From: Aphidius gifuensis
Taxonomy: Eukaryota; Arthropoda; Insecta; Hymenoptera; Braconidae
Assembly (NCBI RefSeq): GCF_014905175.1
Contig: NC_057788.1
Coordinates: 744,001-808,000, forward strand
DNA: 64,000 bases
Direction of reading: 5' to 3'
Part shown: positions 25,146-36,260 of the stretch, piece after piece
Layout: every line of letters starts with the position of its first letter
Numbering within the stretch: position 1 is the stretch's first letter
Notes under the pieces: model-generated
The model's database searches: none
Seen by the model: the letters and a program-made list of their open reading frames with translations, nothing else
Told to the model about the DNA's origin: nothing
Made by a program: the position numbers and the translations under genes

Positions 25146-26161
25146 TTTTTCACACAAATACATAATTAATTTCATTTATTTTTCTTTTTTTTTTTTTATC
25201 GAAAAAACTATATTGAAAAATAAATTTCAATAATAATTTAACTTTACAACCGTTCACTTAATTTAAAACATTGAAAAAAAAAAAAAAAAATTGTTTTTCT
25301 ATTATAGTATATATATTTTTTGTATGACAATTTATTTTTGTAAAAAAAATTAATTCACGTTAAATAAATGAGACAAAAGATCAAGAAAAATTTGATTATT
25401 TATTCAGAATTATTGGCATTAAGGTAGTTAATAAAAATTTGAATAATGTTTACATATATAATTGCTGTTACTTTTAATATTATTTTTTAAAAATATAAAT
25501 TCAAATACATATACTTAATTGAAATGAATAATATACCTATTTTTAAGGTGGTATATTTTGATGGACTATTTTTAGCAATAAACATTAACTTAAATGTATT
25601 TTCAAATTTTTTATTTAAAATTAACAGTGACAATGAAAAATGAATATTATCGGGAGTTTATACTCAGAACAACACACACACAGTCACTTTTTAGTGACTC
25701 AATTTATCACTGAAAATAACAGTATCTTTTTCTAGAAAAAGAATAAACGATTAGGATTAGGACCCAAAGCCTGCTGAGGCTATAAAAATTAGTCTCGCTT
25801 TTGTGATCTAACTGATGAGTTCAGTTGAATTTTACTATCGCTTGTCTGTTAAAATCTACTATCCATTTTTAGAAACTACGATAATAAAAAAATTTAAATA
25901 AAAAATAATTCCATAAGTTTTATTTATTTAAACAACAAAATTTATTTTCCACTATTATGATATAAATTATAAAATTTTAAATTAAAATTGGCATCAATAT
26001 TAAAAAAAAATAGAGACAAAGTTAAAAACCGTAAGATACATAAGACGCAGTTCCATCAAGGTTCATGAATTTAAAATAAAAACAAGTGACTAGACTTGCT
26101 TACACTTTATTACATTTAACATAGAATAAATTTATCATAAAATATATTAATTCTTATGTAA

Positions 26162-26352
26162 TCAACTAGATAAAAAGAGTCATCGAGTCATGATGTTGAA
26201 AAGAGAGAGTAGATATTTAGAAGGTTTTATTTTTTGTTATAAAAAGAAATACGACAGGAAATTTTGTTGTTTTTCTTTTTCGAAATTCCGCCCACTGTAA
26301 ACATTAAATTAGAAAAAAAAAATCATGGAAATAAAACGACACATTGATGATG
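26162..26352 (+). pseudogene. orphan promoter and exon 1 of an MPAB/Lcp copy
   Basis: The segment matches 23385-23556 upstream of copy D: AGATAAAAAG, a GTTGAAAAGAGAGA stretch, TATAAAAAG (26238-26246), CCACTGTAAACATTAAA and exon 1 encoding MEIKRHIDD from the ATG at 26325. The splice donor that should follow at 26353 reads TTAATT instead of GTAATT, and no exons 2-8 follow; the LRR1 flank begins instead. It is the left-over 5' end of a fifth family member. Confidence 0.75.
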
Positions 26353-26875
26353 TTAATTTTGATTATTTATTTATTGATTTGAAAAAAAATTTATACAAAA
26401 TATTTTGCAAATTAAAAGTAAATCTGTTTTCAAGACAATGTAAAAAATGATATTTATCAAAAGATAAATTTTTATTATATAAATATATATATTACTTTTT
26501 AAGCAAGATGACGTAGAATTTAATTTTAAATTTAAAAAGTGTTTTTTTTATTTTTTCCTCTTGCATCACGAGGTTGGATTATGTTATCATCAATGTTCTA
26601 TTTTTTTAAATAATATTTATTGCCGAAAAAAATTTATTTACTTTGTACTTTAATTGTTATTAAGCATTGAAAGAAATAAAAACGAATGACCTAAATTTTG
26701 AAGAAGTAAACATGTTAAATCTTTATAATTTTATAATTTGGCTAAAATTTACTAAAAATAAAAAATATAAATATTGAATAAATTATTTGTGAGCTAAAAT
26801 TAACGAAAATGTTTGGGAAATTCCAGGGAAAATAATAGTAATTTAAAAATTATAGATATACATATCTTATTTATT

Positions 26876-26990
26876 TATTTATTTATTTATTATTAACCCA
26901 ACAGTACAGACGTACTAGCTCAGGGCTATAGATTAAAATTTACAAAATAAAATTATATATTCTGAAATAATGTTAATTAATTATTTATTT
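26876..26990 (-). repeat. second copy of (TTTA)n-tailed repeat end
   Basis: TTTA repeat followed by ACCCAACAGTA and GGGCTATAG, as in the insertion at 22753. Only the tail-proximal part is clearly shared. It lies about 300 bp upstream of LRR1. Confidence 0.4.
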
Positions 26991-27101
26991 TTTTTAATGT
27001 AATTTATTGAGAACTTTTATTGTTACCGAGAGTTTGCATATGAGTGATAAGAAGAACAGGATATTATGATGAAAAAATAACTGTATATTCTATTTGTACA
27101 G

Positions 27102-27214
27102 ACGTCAGAGGTATTAATCTGACGTACTTATAAATATCTTGTCAAAATAATGAATAAAATTTTGTATAAAAAAAAATGAATAAATAGAGAAAAATCAAGA
27201 TGTAAATTGTCAGT
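27102..27214 (+). promoter_or_regulatory. candidate promoter of LRR1 with bZIP-type inverted repeat
   Basis: ACGTCAGA (27102-27109) and TCTGACGT (27118-27125) are exact inverted copies 8 bp apart, each holding a TGACGT/ACGTCA half-site of the CREB/ATF class. TATAAATAT follows at 27129-27137 and TATAAAAA at 27165, with an arthropod Inr-like TCAGT at 27210. The spacing from the second TATA to TCAGT (about 47 bp) is longer than usual, so the transcription start is uncertain. Confidence 0.4.
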
Positions 27215-27256
27215 AAGTTAAAATTCACGGAAACAATTAAAAAATAATTATTCACG

Positions 27257-30200
27257 ATGAATAATATTAAAGTTTTGTTGATAATAAACATATTTTTATT
27301 AACTCATGTATTATTTGTTTTTTCTAAAACAATTTATTGTCATATAAATATCATGGGAACCTACAAAAATTGTGAGTCGGGTATTTGGACATTTTTTAGA
27401 GACATCGACTCAGCTATCAAAAAATATCCTGATAAAATTGAAATAACAAATAAAAAAATTAATGTCTTTCAAAATAAAGCACTAGAAAGTATATCATCAT
27501 CTTCATCCATCAAATCGTTACAACTCAATTTGGCTGAGGTAAAATTACATATTGAACCACTTGCTTTTTCAAATTTAGCAGCATTGGAAAATTTGGAAAT
27601 TAATTCAGCCTCTGTTTTGCTGGACACTGATATTTTTTATGCTTTAAATAATTTAAAATATCTGAAAATTCAAGTGGCCAATGAAACAAATTCATATCTC
27701 AATGATTTGCTGGATAAACATCCAAATTTACATAAATTGGAATTTGTTAATCATCAAGATGTCGACATTTGTGATTTCACAAAACAAAATACTTCTCTCA
27801 ATATATTTGAACTTCAATATACTGGTGGTTCCATGACAGTAGTAACTCGTCAATCATTTTATTGTTTAAAAAATCTTCAACAGCTTACAATACGAGAGAG
27901 CAATTTAACTTTAATTTCATCTGGTGCATTTAATGTATTGAAGAAGTTAAAAAAAGTGTCCATAATATCAAATAATAAATTGACTCATATAGCCTCAAAT
28001 GTATTTAATACTGTTCGAAGTTTAGAAGTGATTGACTTGAGTAATAATTCAATAAATAAAATTGATAATAGAGCATTTACAATTGAAAATGGTAAATTAT
28101 CATTGCTTAACTTGAGCTACAATTCATTGGAAATAATTGAAGAAGGAATTTTTAAAAATATAAAATGTAAAGTTATTGATTTTAGACAGAGTCAAATTGT
28201 TGCTATTGTTGATGGAGCATTCAATGATTCACTTGTTGATATGATTTATCTATTTAATAATAATTTATTTACAATCAATTATTCAAAGTGGGGTCTTTAT
28301 AATAATACCATACTTTATTATCATTACGTAAATTCCGAAATTGGATTAAACCGTCATAATAAATCAATAAGTTTCTTCAATTCCAATGACAACACATGTT
28401 ACTTTAGTGAATATCATTTCTTTCAAATTTGTAAAAAATCAAACATGAAACTTGAATCAGTAAAATATCTTCTTGATGATTGGCAACCTCGAAAACTTGA
28501 AATAATAGACAAGAAAATTTCATCAATCGAACAGAATGCATTTCAGAACTTGAGTATAACAGTTTTAAATATAGATTCTGACGCAAAAAATTTTACACTG
28601 TTTCCTTTATCATTCACTGGCTTAAAAGACCTTGTAGTTCTCATACTCAATACTCAGCCAATCAAAATTAAATCATATATTTTCGATTTTCTAACGTCTC
28701 TAAGATCTCTAGAAATTTCGATAGATCAATCATCTACTATACCCTCCTGTCAATTATTTAAAAATCTCGAATTTTTAGATAATTTATTACTGTCTCATGA
28801 AGATAAAGTCAATATTTGTGATAAAAAATTATGCACCAATAATACTCCTAATTTATCAAGTCTTCATTATGAATATGGAAAATTTACAAATTTACAACAA
28901 CTTTCTTTTTCGTGTTTAAAGCATCTTGAATATCTTGCCGTGACAAAAAGCAGTCTTGAAACAATTGAAGCCTATGCATTTAACGGTCTCGATAGTATCA
29001 AACACTTAATTTTAACATCAAATCGAATAAAATCAATTGATAATAAAGTATTTATGAATAAAAATTTAATAATACTTGACTTGAGTTATAATTTGTTAAC
29101 TAATATTCAAAAAGATACATTTTTTGATACCATAGCAAAAGTATTGGATATTTCGAATAATAAAATTATTGTGATTGATAATGGTGCATTTAAAAATATG
29201 AAACTTGATCGTTTATATTACTATAATAATAATAATAATAATAAAAGTGTATTTGATAATAGTCATTATTGGTATCTTGATGATGCACAAATTCAAGATG
29301 ATTGTACTACTAAAAAAGAATTCAGAATTTGTAAAAAAGGAAAAACTTTATCATCTGTTGACATACCTGATAAACATGTATATTCTACATCATTTTTTTC
29401 GTCTGTTGTCAAATGGCTAGAGGCAAATGATACGCTTGAAATCTTTGATGATAGAATATCAGTAATGGGTAAATATGTATTCAAACATTCACCAGTTACG
29501 AATTATCTGAAAACATTTCACCTAAATACTAGTATAAAGCATGAATTTATTATTTATCCTGAATCATTTGACAGTTTGCAAAATTTAAAAAATTTGATAT
29601 TAGATGTTGGACCAATTCAACTCAAGGAAAATTCATTTGATCATTTAAAATCACTAAATTATTTAAAAATTGAAATTAAAAAAAATCCAAAATTACCTTC
29701 GGAATATATTAATAATGTATTGAAAACTGTGACAAGTATAAGAGTATTAGAAGTTTTAAATAGTGATTCAATTAACATTTGTGATAGTTCAAAATTCACT
29801 ATAAATATACTACCAATTACAGGACTTTATTATACAGGTGGTTTGATTAGTACATTACCACTAAATTCATTGCAATGTCTACGAAATCTCGAAAAATTGT
29901 CAATATCAGAAACACAATTGACGACAATTGAAGCTGGTGTATTTGATTCAATGAACATTCTCAAATATATTCATTTGGCATTCAATAAATTAACTCATAT
30001 TTCTACTGGTATTTTTGTTAATCTAAATAATTTAATTAGCCTCGAGCTGAATCATAATCAAATCAATGGAATCGATGATAAATCATTCATAATAACTGGT
30101 GAAAATAATCTAAAACTTGTCAATTTAAGTTACAATGAAATTTCAATTATTAAAAAATATACTTTTGAAAGTTTTAAATGCAGTCAGTTGGATTTATCGC

Positions 30201-30454
30201 ACAACAAAATTAGCCACATTGAAAATGATGCATTTAAATATACCAAAATACACGATATATTTTTATTTAATAATACTATCATCGATATAAAAATGAAAGC
30301 CTGGAAGATTCCTTTATATACTTTTGTTCATGTTAAAAAACCATCGTATTTCATATCATTTTGTTCAGGAAAACGAACAAGAGTTTGTGATCATTTTGAA
30401 TCGTGTGAGTCCAAATGCATTGATTACATTTTCAGTCCACCAGGATTAGGATAA
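27257..30454 (+). CDS. secreted leucine-rich-repeat protein LRR1
   Basis: Single exon of 1065 codons, no introns. Seen: a hydrophobic signal peptide (about 1-24) followed by three homologous blocks, each beginning with a Cys pair (CHINIMGTYKNC near 28, CYFSEYHFFQIC near 379, CTTKKEFRIC near 682), each with an ICD motif halfway (171, 520, 841) and running through extracellular LRRs such as LSLLNLSYNSLEIIEEGIF. The tail near 1035 is CSGKRTRVCDHFESCESKC, ending in PPGLG. There is no transmembrane helix, TIR or kinase, so a secreted product is expected, with many Asn-X-Ser/Thr sites. The fold resembles Toll ectodomains. LRR proteins of this kind are known from venom of aphid parasitoid wasps; a venom or immune-decoy role here is inference. 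An AAT run (29224-29243) adds a poly-Asn stretch unique to this copy. Confidence 0.85.
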   Translation: MNNIKVLLIINIFLLTHVLFVFSKTIYCHINIMGTYKNCESGIWTFFRDIDSAIKKYPDKIEITNKKINVFQNKALESISSSSSIKSLQLNLAEVKLHIEPLAFSNLAALENLEINSASVLLDTDIFYALNNLKYLKIQVANETNSYLNDLLDKHPNLHKLEFVNHQDVDICDFTKQNTSLNIFELQYTGGSMTVVTRQSFYCLKNLQQLTIRESNLTLISSGAFNVLKKLKKVSIISNNKLTHIASNVFNTVRSLEVIDLSNNSINKIDNRAFTIENGKLSLLNLSYNSLEIIEEGIFKNIKCKVIDFRQSQIVAIVDGAFNDSLVDMIYLFNNNLFTINYSKWGLYNNTILYYHYVNSEIGLNRHNKSISFFNSNDNTCYFSEYHFFQICKKSNMKLESVKYLLDDWQPRKLEIIDKKISSIEQNAFQNLSITVLNIDSDAKNFTLFPLSFTGLKDLVVLILNTQPIKIKSYIFDFLTSLRSLEISIDQSSTIPSCQLFKNLEFLDNLLLSHEDKVNICDKKLCTNNTPNLSSLHYEYGKFTNLQQLSFSCLKHLEYLAVTKSSLETIEAYAFNGLDSIKHLILTSNRIKSIDNKVFMNKNLIILDLSYNLLTNIQKDTFFDTIAKVLDISNNKIIVIDNGAFKNMKLDRLYYYNNNNNNKSVFDNSHYWYLDDAQIQDDCTTKKEFRICKKGKTLSSVDIPDKHVYSTSFFSSVVKWLEANDTLEIFDDRISVMGKYVFKHSPVTNYLKTFHLNTSIKHEFIIYPESFDSLQNLKNLILDVGPIQLKENSFDHLKSLNYLKIEIKKNPKLPSEYINNVLKTVTSIRVLEVLNSDSINICDSSKFTINILPITGLYYTGGLISTLPLNSLQCLRNLEKLSISETQLTTIEAGVFDSMNILKYIHLAFNKLTHISTGIFVNLNNLISLELNHNQINGIDDKSFIITGENNLKLVNLSYNEISIIKKYTFESFKCSQLDLSHNKISHIENDAFKYTKIHDIFLFNNTIIDIKMKAWKIPLYTFVHVKKPSYFISFCSGKRTRVCDHFESCESKCIDYIFSPPGLG

Positions 30455-31838
30455 AAAAATAATGATAAATATTTATTTTTGGTTGAATCATAATCCAAAT
30501 ATATTCTGTAATATAGATATCATTTGATATACATGTACTTATACATTTATTTTATGCTAGATTTTAACTGTAATCTTGTATTTATTTATTATATTGTGTA
30601 ATAGAAAAAAAAACCATTCTGTTCAATTGAAAAACAAATTTAACTATTATGTTTTTGTTATTTAATTTGAATTAAAGTTTAAGTAAACTGATTTTCTTTT
30701 AATTACATAATTTTTTTTTTTCAACATTTGATGTTACTTTAATATCGCAATACTTTCTACAGTAAGAACAGTAGAAATCACACGTTGAGATCACTGTCAA
30801 CTTAGAATGTGTTATTCTATGATTTTACAATTTAGCTAGACGATAGATTATGCAGTCTCATTTACGTATGTAAATTGAAAATAATAAAATATTGTGTTGG
30901 TACGATAAAGAAATTATTTAAGAAATCTAAATAAAAATTAATTCAATCTTGGGACTAATTTGTTATTCATTTTTTTACTTTTTATTTTTACTTTACTTTC
31001 ATGACAAGTGATTATAGATAAAAAAAAAAAATTGTTTTTATCTCTGCATTATTAATTTAAAGATGCGAGATGTTTACATATGTATATACCTGTTTTAATG
31101 TCAAATATTAAGTGATAATATTAAAAAATATCGTAGCTTTTTCTTAAAGCAGATAAGGAAAAAAGTATAGAATGACAAAAAAATAAACCTAAAACGAGTT
31201 GGCGAGACAATTGTCGGATTTAAATTTGATTTATATAAAAAATAATTAATGAGTTGAAAAATAAAATTTAATTTGCTTGAATTTTTTTTTTATTTTAACT
31301 TGATAACATTTATATGTACAAGTAGATTTTTTATAATATTCAAACTAGATAATAATTAAAAAATAAAATGCAAATACAATTGTTATAAATAATTTTGAAG
31401 AACTTTCATCTTTCTAGTCATTGGAAAATTGACATAAATATTTCTTGAAATTAATGCTTTTTAAAATATACATTTCAAGTCATGGCGTATTGCGAAATCA
31501 TTAATATACATAGGATAATAAATAGTATATATAAAAGCTCAAATTTAAAATATTTCTTAGAGATAAAATTAGGTAAATATACTGAATGAAGAAAAAGTAT
31601 ATATTCCACAGTCTAAAAAGATATTTGTACTATGATAAAAAATGATTTGGTAAATTTCCATGATGATGCTGAAAGTTACTGATAACAAAAGCATGAATCT
31701 TTAATGAATTATATTTTGATAACGATTAGAAATATAAAAATACAAGTAAATAAATTGAGAATATTTAAAAAGGCATTGTTACTTTGAAATTAGTATCAGT
31801 ACCACTTCTGAATCAATGCTTCATGAAATAATACATTC
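30455..31838. other. intergenic LRR1-LRR2, partly repeated after LRR3
   Basis: 1.4 kb AT-rich spacer. Phrases such as GAATGTGTTATTCTATGATT (30807) and TTATCTCTGCATT (31038) recur in order in the LRR3-LRR4 spacer (40782 onward). The LRR2 core promoter lies at the right end: TATTTAAAAAGG near 31763 and TCAGT near 31797, a spacing of about 33 bp that suits TATA and Inr. Confidence 0.55.
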
Positions 31839-34800
31839 ATGATGCATAATCTTAAAATTTTGTGGATGATAATTAAATTATTACTAATTTATTTACCGTC
31901 GTTTGTTTTTTCGCAAACAACTTATTGTTCTAAAACTATCACGGGAGCCTACAAAAAGTGTGAAACTGGTAATTGGATATTTTTTAGAGAAAATGATTCA
32001 ATTATCGAAAAATATCCTGATAAAATTAAAATAACCAATAAAAAAGCTAATGTCTTTAAAGATAAAGCGTTAGAAAGTCTATCATCATCATCCATCAAAT
32101 CGTTACAACTCAATCTGGCTTATGTAAAATTACATATTGAATCACGTGCTTTTTCAAATTTACCAGCATTGGAAAACTTGGAAATTGATTCAGCTTCGGT
32201 TTTGCTAGACTCTGATATTTTTTATGGTTTAAATAATCTAAAATATCTGAAAATTCAAGTGGCCAATGAAACAAAACCATATCTCAATGATTTACTGGAT
32301 AAACATTTAAATTTACATAAATTAAAATTTGTTAATCATCAAGATGTCGACATTTGTGATTTCACGAAACAAAATACTTCTCTCAATATATTTGAACTTC
32401 AATATACTGGTGGTTCCATGACAGTAGTAACTCGTCAATCATTTTATTGTTTAAAAAATCTTCAACAGCTTACAATACGAGAAAGCAATTTAACTTTAAT
32501 TTTCTCTGGTGCATTTAATATATTAAAGAAATTAAAAAAAGTGTCCATAATATCAAATAATAAATTGACTCATATAGCCTCAAATGTATTTAATACTGTT
32601 CGAAGTTTAGAAGTGATTGAATTGAGTAATAATTCAATAAATAAAATTGATAATGGAGCATTGGTAATTGAAAATAGTAAATTATCATTGCTTAACTTGA
32701 GCTACAATTCATTGGAAATTATTGAAGAAGGAATTTTTAAAAATATAAAATGTAAAGTTATTGATCTTACACAAAATAAAATTGTGGCTATTGTTGATGG
32801 AGCATTTAATTCTGCCAAAGTTATGAAAATTTGTCTATTTGATAATTATATATCTACGATTGATATTTTAAATTGGGGTATAAATGATGATGTTATTGTT
32901 TATATTCAATATATAAATACTGATATTGCAACGAACCATGATGACGAATTAGTAAATTCAATTGATCATCATAATGACGACATACTATGTTACTTCAGTC
33001 AATATTATTATTTTAAAATTTGTAAAACATCAACTATGAAACTCAAATTAGTCCAACGACTCATTGATAATTGGCAACCTGAAAAACTTGAAATAACAGA
33101 CGACAAAATTTCATCAATTGAGGAAAATGCATTTCAAAATCTAAGTATAAAAACTTTGATTATTAATTGTTTTGCAAAGACGTTTACTTTATACCCTGCA
33201 TCATTTGCTGGATTAAAAAAACTAGAATTTCTTAAACTCAATACTCAATCAATTGAAATAAAAACATATATTTTTGATGATTTAGTATCATTAAAGTTTC
33301 TTGAAATTTCAGTTGATGAATCTTCTAATATTTCTTTGTGTCAATTATTTACAAATCTCATATTTTTTGATAGTTTATATCTTACTCATCAAAATAAAAT
33401 TGATATTTGTGATAAAAAAATATGCATGAATAATAATAATAGTTTCAATATGTCAACTCTTCATTATGAAAATGGAAAAATTCCAAATATTCAAAAACTT
33501 GCTTTTTCATGTTTAAAAAAACTTAAAAATCTCGTTGTAACAAATTGCAATTTGAGTACAGTGGACCCTCATGCATTTGATGGTCTTGATAATATTAAAT
33601 ATATAAGTTTATCATCGAATAAAATAAAATCCATTGATAATAAACTATTTATGAATAAAAATTTATTGGTGCTTGACTTGAGTGACAATTTATTGACACA
33701 TATTAAAAAAGACACATTTATTGGTGTCAGAACAGGTGTATTGGATATTTCAAATAATAAAATTGTAGAAATTGATAATGGTGCTTTTAAAGACATGAAT
33801 CTCAATCATCTGTTCTATTACAATAATAATGATGGAGTATTTGTTAATTCTCGTTATTGGCATATTGATGATTCACGAATTGAAGTTAATTGTGCAACTC
33901 AAAAAACATACAGAATTTGCATAAAAGGTGAAACTTTATCATCTGTTGACATACCAAATAAATATTCATTTTCTAGATCATCATTAACGTCTTTTGTCGG
34001 GTGGCTTATAACAAGTGACACACTCGAAATATTTGACGAAAGAATATCGGCAATGGGTAAATATGTATTTAAAGATTTGCTATTTACAAATTATCCAAAA
34101 ACATTAAATATTCATAAAAATATTAAAAGTAAATTTATCATTCATCCTGAATCATTCGAAGGTTTGTTAAATTTGAAAAATTTGATATTAGATGTTGGAC
34201 CCATTGAAGTTAAAGAAAATTTATTTGATCTTTTAACATCACTAAATTATTTGAAAATTGAAATTAAAAAAAATCCAAAATTACCATCAGAATATATTAA
34301 TAATGTATTGAAAACTGTTCCAAGTTTAAGAGTATTAGAAATTTTAAATAGTGATTCAATTAATATTTGTAACAATCCAATATCCAATGAGAATTCACTG
34401 CCACTTACTGGGCTATATTATACAGGTGGATCAATCGGTGTGCTACCAACAAATTCATTAATTTGTTTATTGAATTTGGAAAAATTGTCAATATCAGAAA
34501 CACAATTGGCGACAATTGAAGTGGCTGTATTTGATTCATTGGACAACCTCAAATATATTCATTTGGCATCTAACAAAATAATTTGTATTCCTACTGGTAT
34601 TTTTGATAGCGTCAATAATTTAATTATCCTCGACCTGAATCATAATAAAATCAATGATATTGATGATATATCATTAAGGAAATCTGTCGAAAACAATCTA
34701 CATCTTCTCAATTTAAGTTACAATGAAATTTCAATTATTAAAAAAGATACCTTCAAAGGTTTTAAATGCAGTCAGTTGGATTTATCACACAATAAAATTA

Positions 34801-35042
34801 GCCACATTGAAGATGCTGCATTTAAATATACCAACATTCACGATATATTTTTATTCAATAATAATATCATTCTGCCAATAAAAGAAATCTGGAAGATTCC
34901 ATCATTTACCTTTGTTCATGTTAAGAAACCATCGTATTTCATATCATTCTGCTCAGGAAAACGAACAAGAATTTGTGATCATTCAGGATTGTGTGAGTCT
35001 AAATGCATTGATTACATTTCTAGTCCACCAGGAGTAGGATAA
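31839..35042 (+). CDS. secreted leucine-rich-repeat protein LRR2
   Basis: Intronless, 1067 codons, same plan as LRR1: signal peptide, three Cys-capped LRR blocks (CSKTITGAYKKC, CYFSQYYYFKIC, CATQKTYRIC) and a CSGKRTRICDHSGLCESKC tail ending PPGVG. The start MMHNLKILWMIIKLLLIYL aligns with MNNI...starts of the other copies from the second Met. The junction between blocks 1 and 2 (INTDIATNHDDEL) is the same as in LRR4, marking these two as a duplicate pair. Block 3 has TGGSIGVLPTNSL, of the LRR2/3/5 type. No frame break; role as for LRR1. Confidence 0.85.
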   Translation: MMHNLKILWMIIKLLLIYLPSFVFSQTTYCSKTITGAYKKCETGNWIFFRENDSIIEKYPDKIKITNKKANVFKDKALESLSSSSIKSLQLNLAYVKLHIESRAFSNLPALENLEIDSASVLLDSDIFYGLNNLKYLKIQVANETKPYLNDLLDKHLNLHKLKFVNHQDVDICDFTKQNTSLNIFELQYTGGSMTVVTRQSFYCLKNLQQLTIRESNLTLIFSGAFNILKKLKKVSIISNNKLTHIASNVFNTVRSLEVIELSNNSINKIDNGALVIENSKLSLLNLSYNSLEIIEEGIFKNIKCKVIDLTQNKIVAIVDGAFNSAKVMKICLFDNYISTIDILNWGINDDVIVYIQYINTDIATNHDDELVNSIDHHNDDILCYFSQYYYFKICKTSTMKLKLVQRLIDNWQPEKLEITDDKISSIEENAFQNLSIKTLIINCFAKTFTLYPASFAGLKKLEFLKLNTQSIEIKTYIFDDLVSLKFLEISVDESSNISLCQLFTNLIFFDSLYLTHQNKIDICDKKICMNNNNSFNMSTLHYENGKIPNIQKLAFSCLKKLKNLVVTNCNLSTVDPHAFDGLDNIKYISLSSNKIKSIDNKLFMNKNLLVLDLSDNLLTHIKKDTFIGVRTGVLDISNNKIVEIDNGAFKDMNLNHLFYYNNNDGVFVNSRYWHIDDSRIEVNCATQKTYRICIKGETLSSVDIPNKYSFSRSSLTSFVGWLITSDTLEIFDERISAMGKYVFKDLLFTNYPKTLNIHKNIKSKFIIHPESFEGLLNLKNLILDVGPIEVKENLFDLLTSLNYLKIEIKKNPKLPSEYINNVLKTVPSLRVLEILNSDSINICNNPISNENSLPLTGLYYTGGSIGVLPTNSLICLLNLEKLSISETQLATIEVAVFDSLDNLKYIHLASNKIICIPTGIFDSVNNLIILDLNHNKINDIDDISLRKSVENNLHLLNLSYNEISIIKKDTFKGFKCSQLDLSHNKISHIEDAAFKYTNIHDIFLFNNNIILPIKEIWKIPSFTFVHVKKPSYFISFCSGKRTRICDHSGLCESKCIDYISSPPGVG

Positions 35043-36260
35043 AATGAAATCCAAAAAATTAAAACCCATTCATTGATTCAGGAAACGATAAAAAAATCAT
35101 TCAATATATTAAATATTTTTTTTTGGGCTCGGAAATTAAAGAAAAAAAAACAAAAAACTTTGTTTCCTTTATTTAATCATATTAATATTACTTGAAAAAG
35201 TTTGAAAGATTATATTATTATTTATTTATTTTCATCAAAATTAACGTCTACCAAAATGAAAGAATTAATGATAAATAATATTAATATCCAAATCATCAAG
35301 TTATTATTTTAACTTTAATAAAATTAAAATATGTTAAAAATTAAATAATCTCATTATAATTTTTTTTTTTTTTTTAAATAAGTATATCAACATAATTTCA
35401 GACAGTGACATGAAATTTGTTATCTCGAAAGATTTATTTTCATATAAATATATATATCTTTGAAATCAAAATGAGATGTACAATTTAATTTTGAATTTAA
35501 ACAGTGTTTTTTTTTTTTTCTTCTTTTCTTCTAATTGGCATCACAAGTGTTGGCTTACCTTATCATTGATGTCATATTAAAAAAAAATAAATATCGCCAA
35601 GGATAAATAAATTTCAATTTTTTGTAAGCATTTATACATAATGTATATGAGGAAAAAAAAAAATAGAAACGAATGGCTCAAATTTTATGAGAATAAACAA
35701 GTTAAATTTTTACAATCATGTAATTACGCTTAAATTCACTGATAATAAAAATATAAATATTAAAAAAATTACTTTCAAGGTGAAATTATACAGTAGTTGG
35801 ATAAATAAAAATAATACCTCTAGAATGCACTATAGTTATTCAAGTTTGGCAGTCTATATCTCACTCGTAAAATAATTTGAATTCGAATTTATTTGATTCA
35901 ATTTAATTGTTTTAATGTTATCATTCTTTTGTATGATGTATATGAGTGATAAGATAAATAATATTAGAGTAAGAAAAAAAAATGAGATTGTTCAAATTTT
36001 GAGTTTATTTGTACAGACGATAGGGTCGTTAAACCTGAAATATTTACATATATGTCAGGTGACAAGTATATATACCTACTTGCCAGAATCTAAAAAATAA
36101 GTAAATATAATAAAATCACGAATGACATTTTATCCGAGAGTGGTAATTATTTTGTATCAAAAAAGGTGAATAAATTAAGAAAAATTAAAATCTTAACACT
36201 CAGTCAGTTCAATTTCACGGCACCAATTCAAGATTACTGATTTAAAAATAAACATTCAAG
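35043..36260. other. intergenic LRR2-LRR3, repeated upstream of LRR1
   Basis: 1.2 kb spacer. From about 35440 it is similar to 26480-27256. The LRR3 upstream region has TATATACC near 36070, TATCAAAAAAGG near 36155 and a double Inr-like TCAGTCAGTT at 36200-36209, 52-61 bp before the ATG. Short frames at 35687-36100 look like chance openings. Confidence 0.5.

Larger units (their letters stand above)
25146..27256. other. intergenic, MPAB-D to LRR1
   Basis: 2.1 kb spacer. It holds a 7-bp hairpin AGTCACT/AGTGACT at 25682-25699, a TATA-like GGCTATAAAAATTA near 25779-25792 with TCAGT 40 bp on, the orphan MPAB promoter/exon 1 (26162-26352), a TTTA-tailed repeat (26870-26990) and the LRR1 upstream region. 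From about 26450 onward it resembles 35400-36260, upstream of LRR3. Confidence 0.5.

Noticed and set aside
25682..25699. AGTCACT hairpin as a regulatory RNA or terminator
   Set aside because: Short stem in AT-rich DNA with no gene context; palindromes of this size are expected by chance.
25779..25830. TATA box plus TCAGT as a promoter of an extra gene
   Set aside because: No coding frame follows, and the 40-bp spacing is longer than the usual 30; kept only as a note in the intergenic entry.
35687..36100. Two short frames upstream of LRR3
   Set aside because: They lie in the repeated LRR upstream region and are not preserved in the matching region before LRR1.
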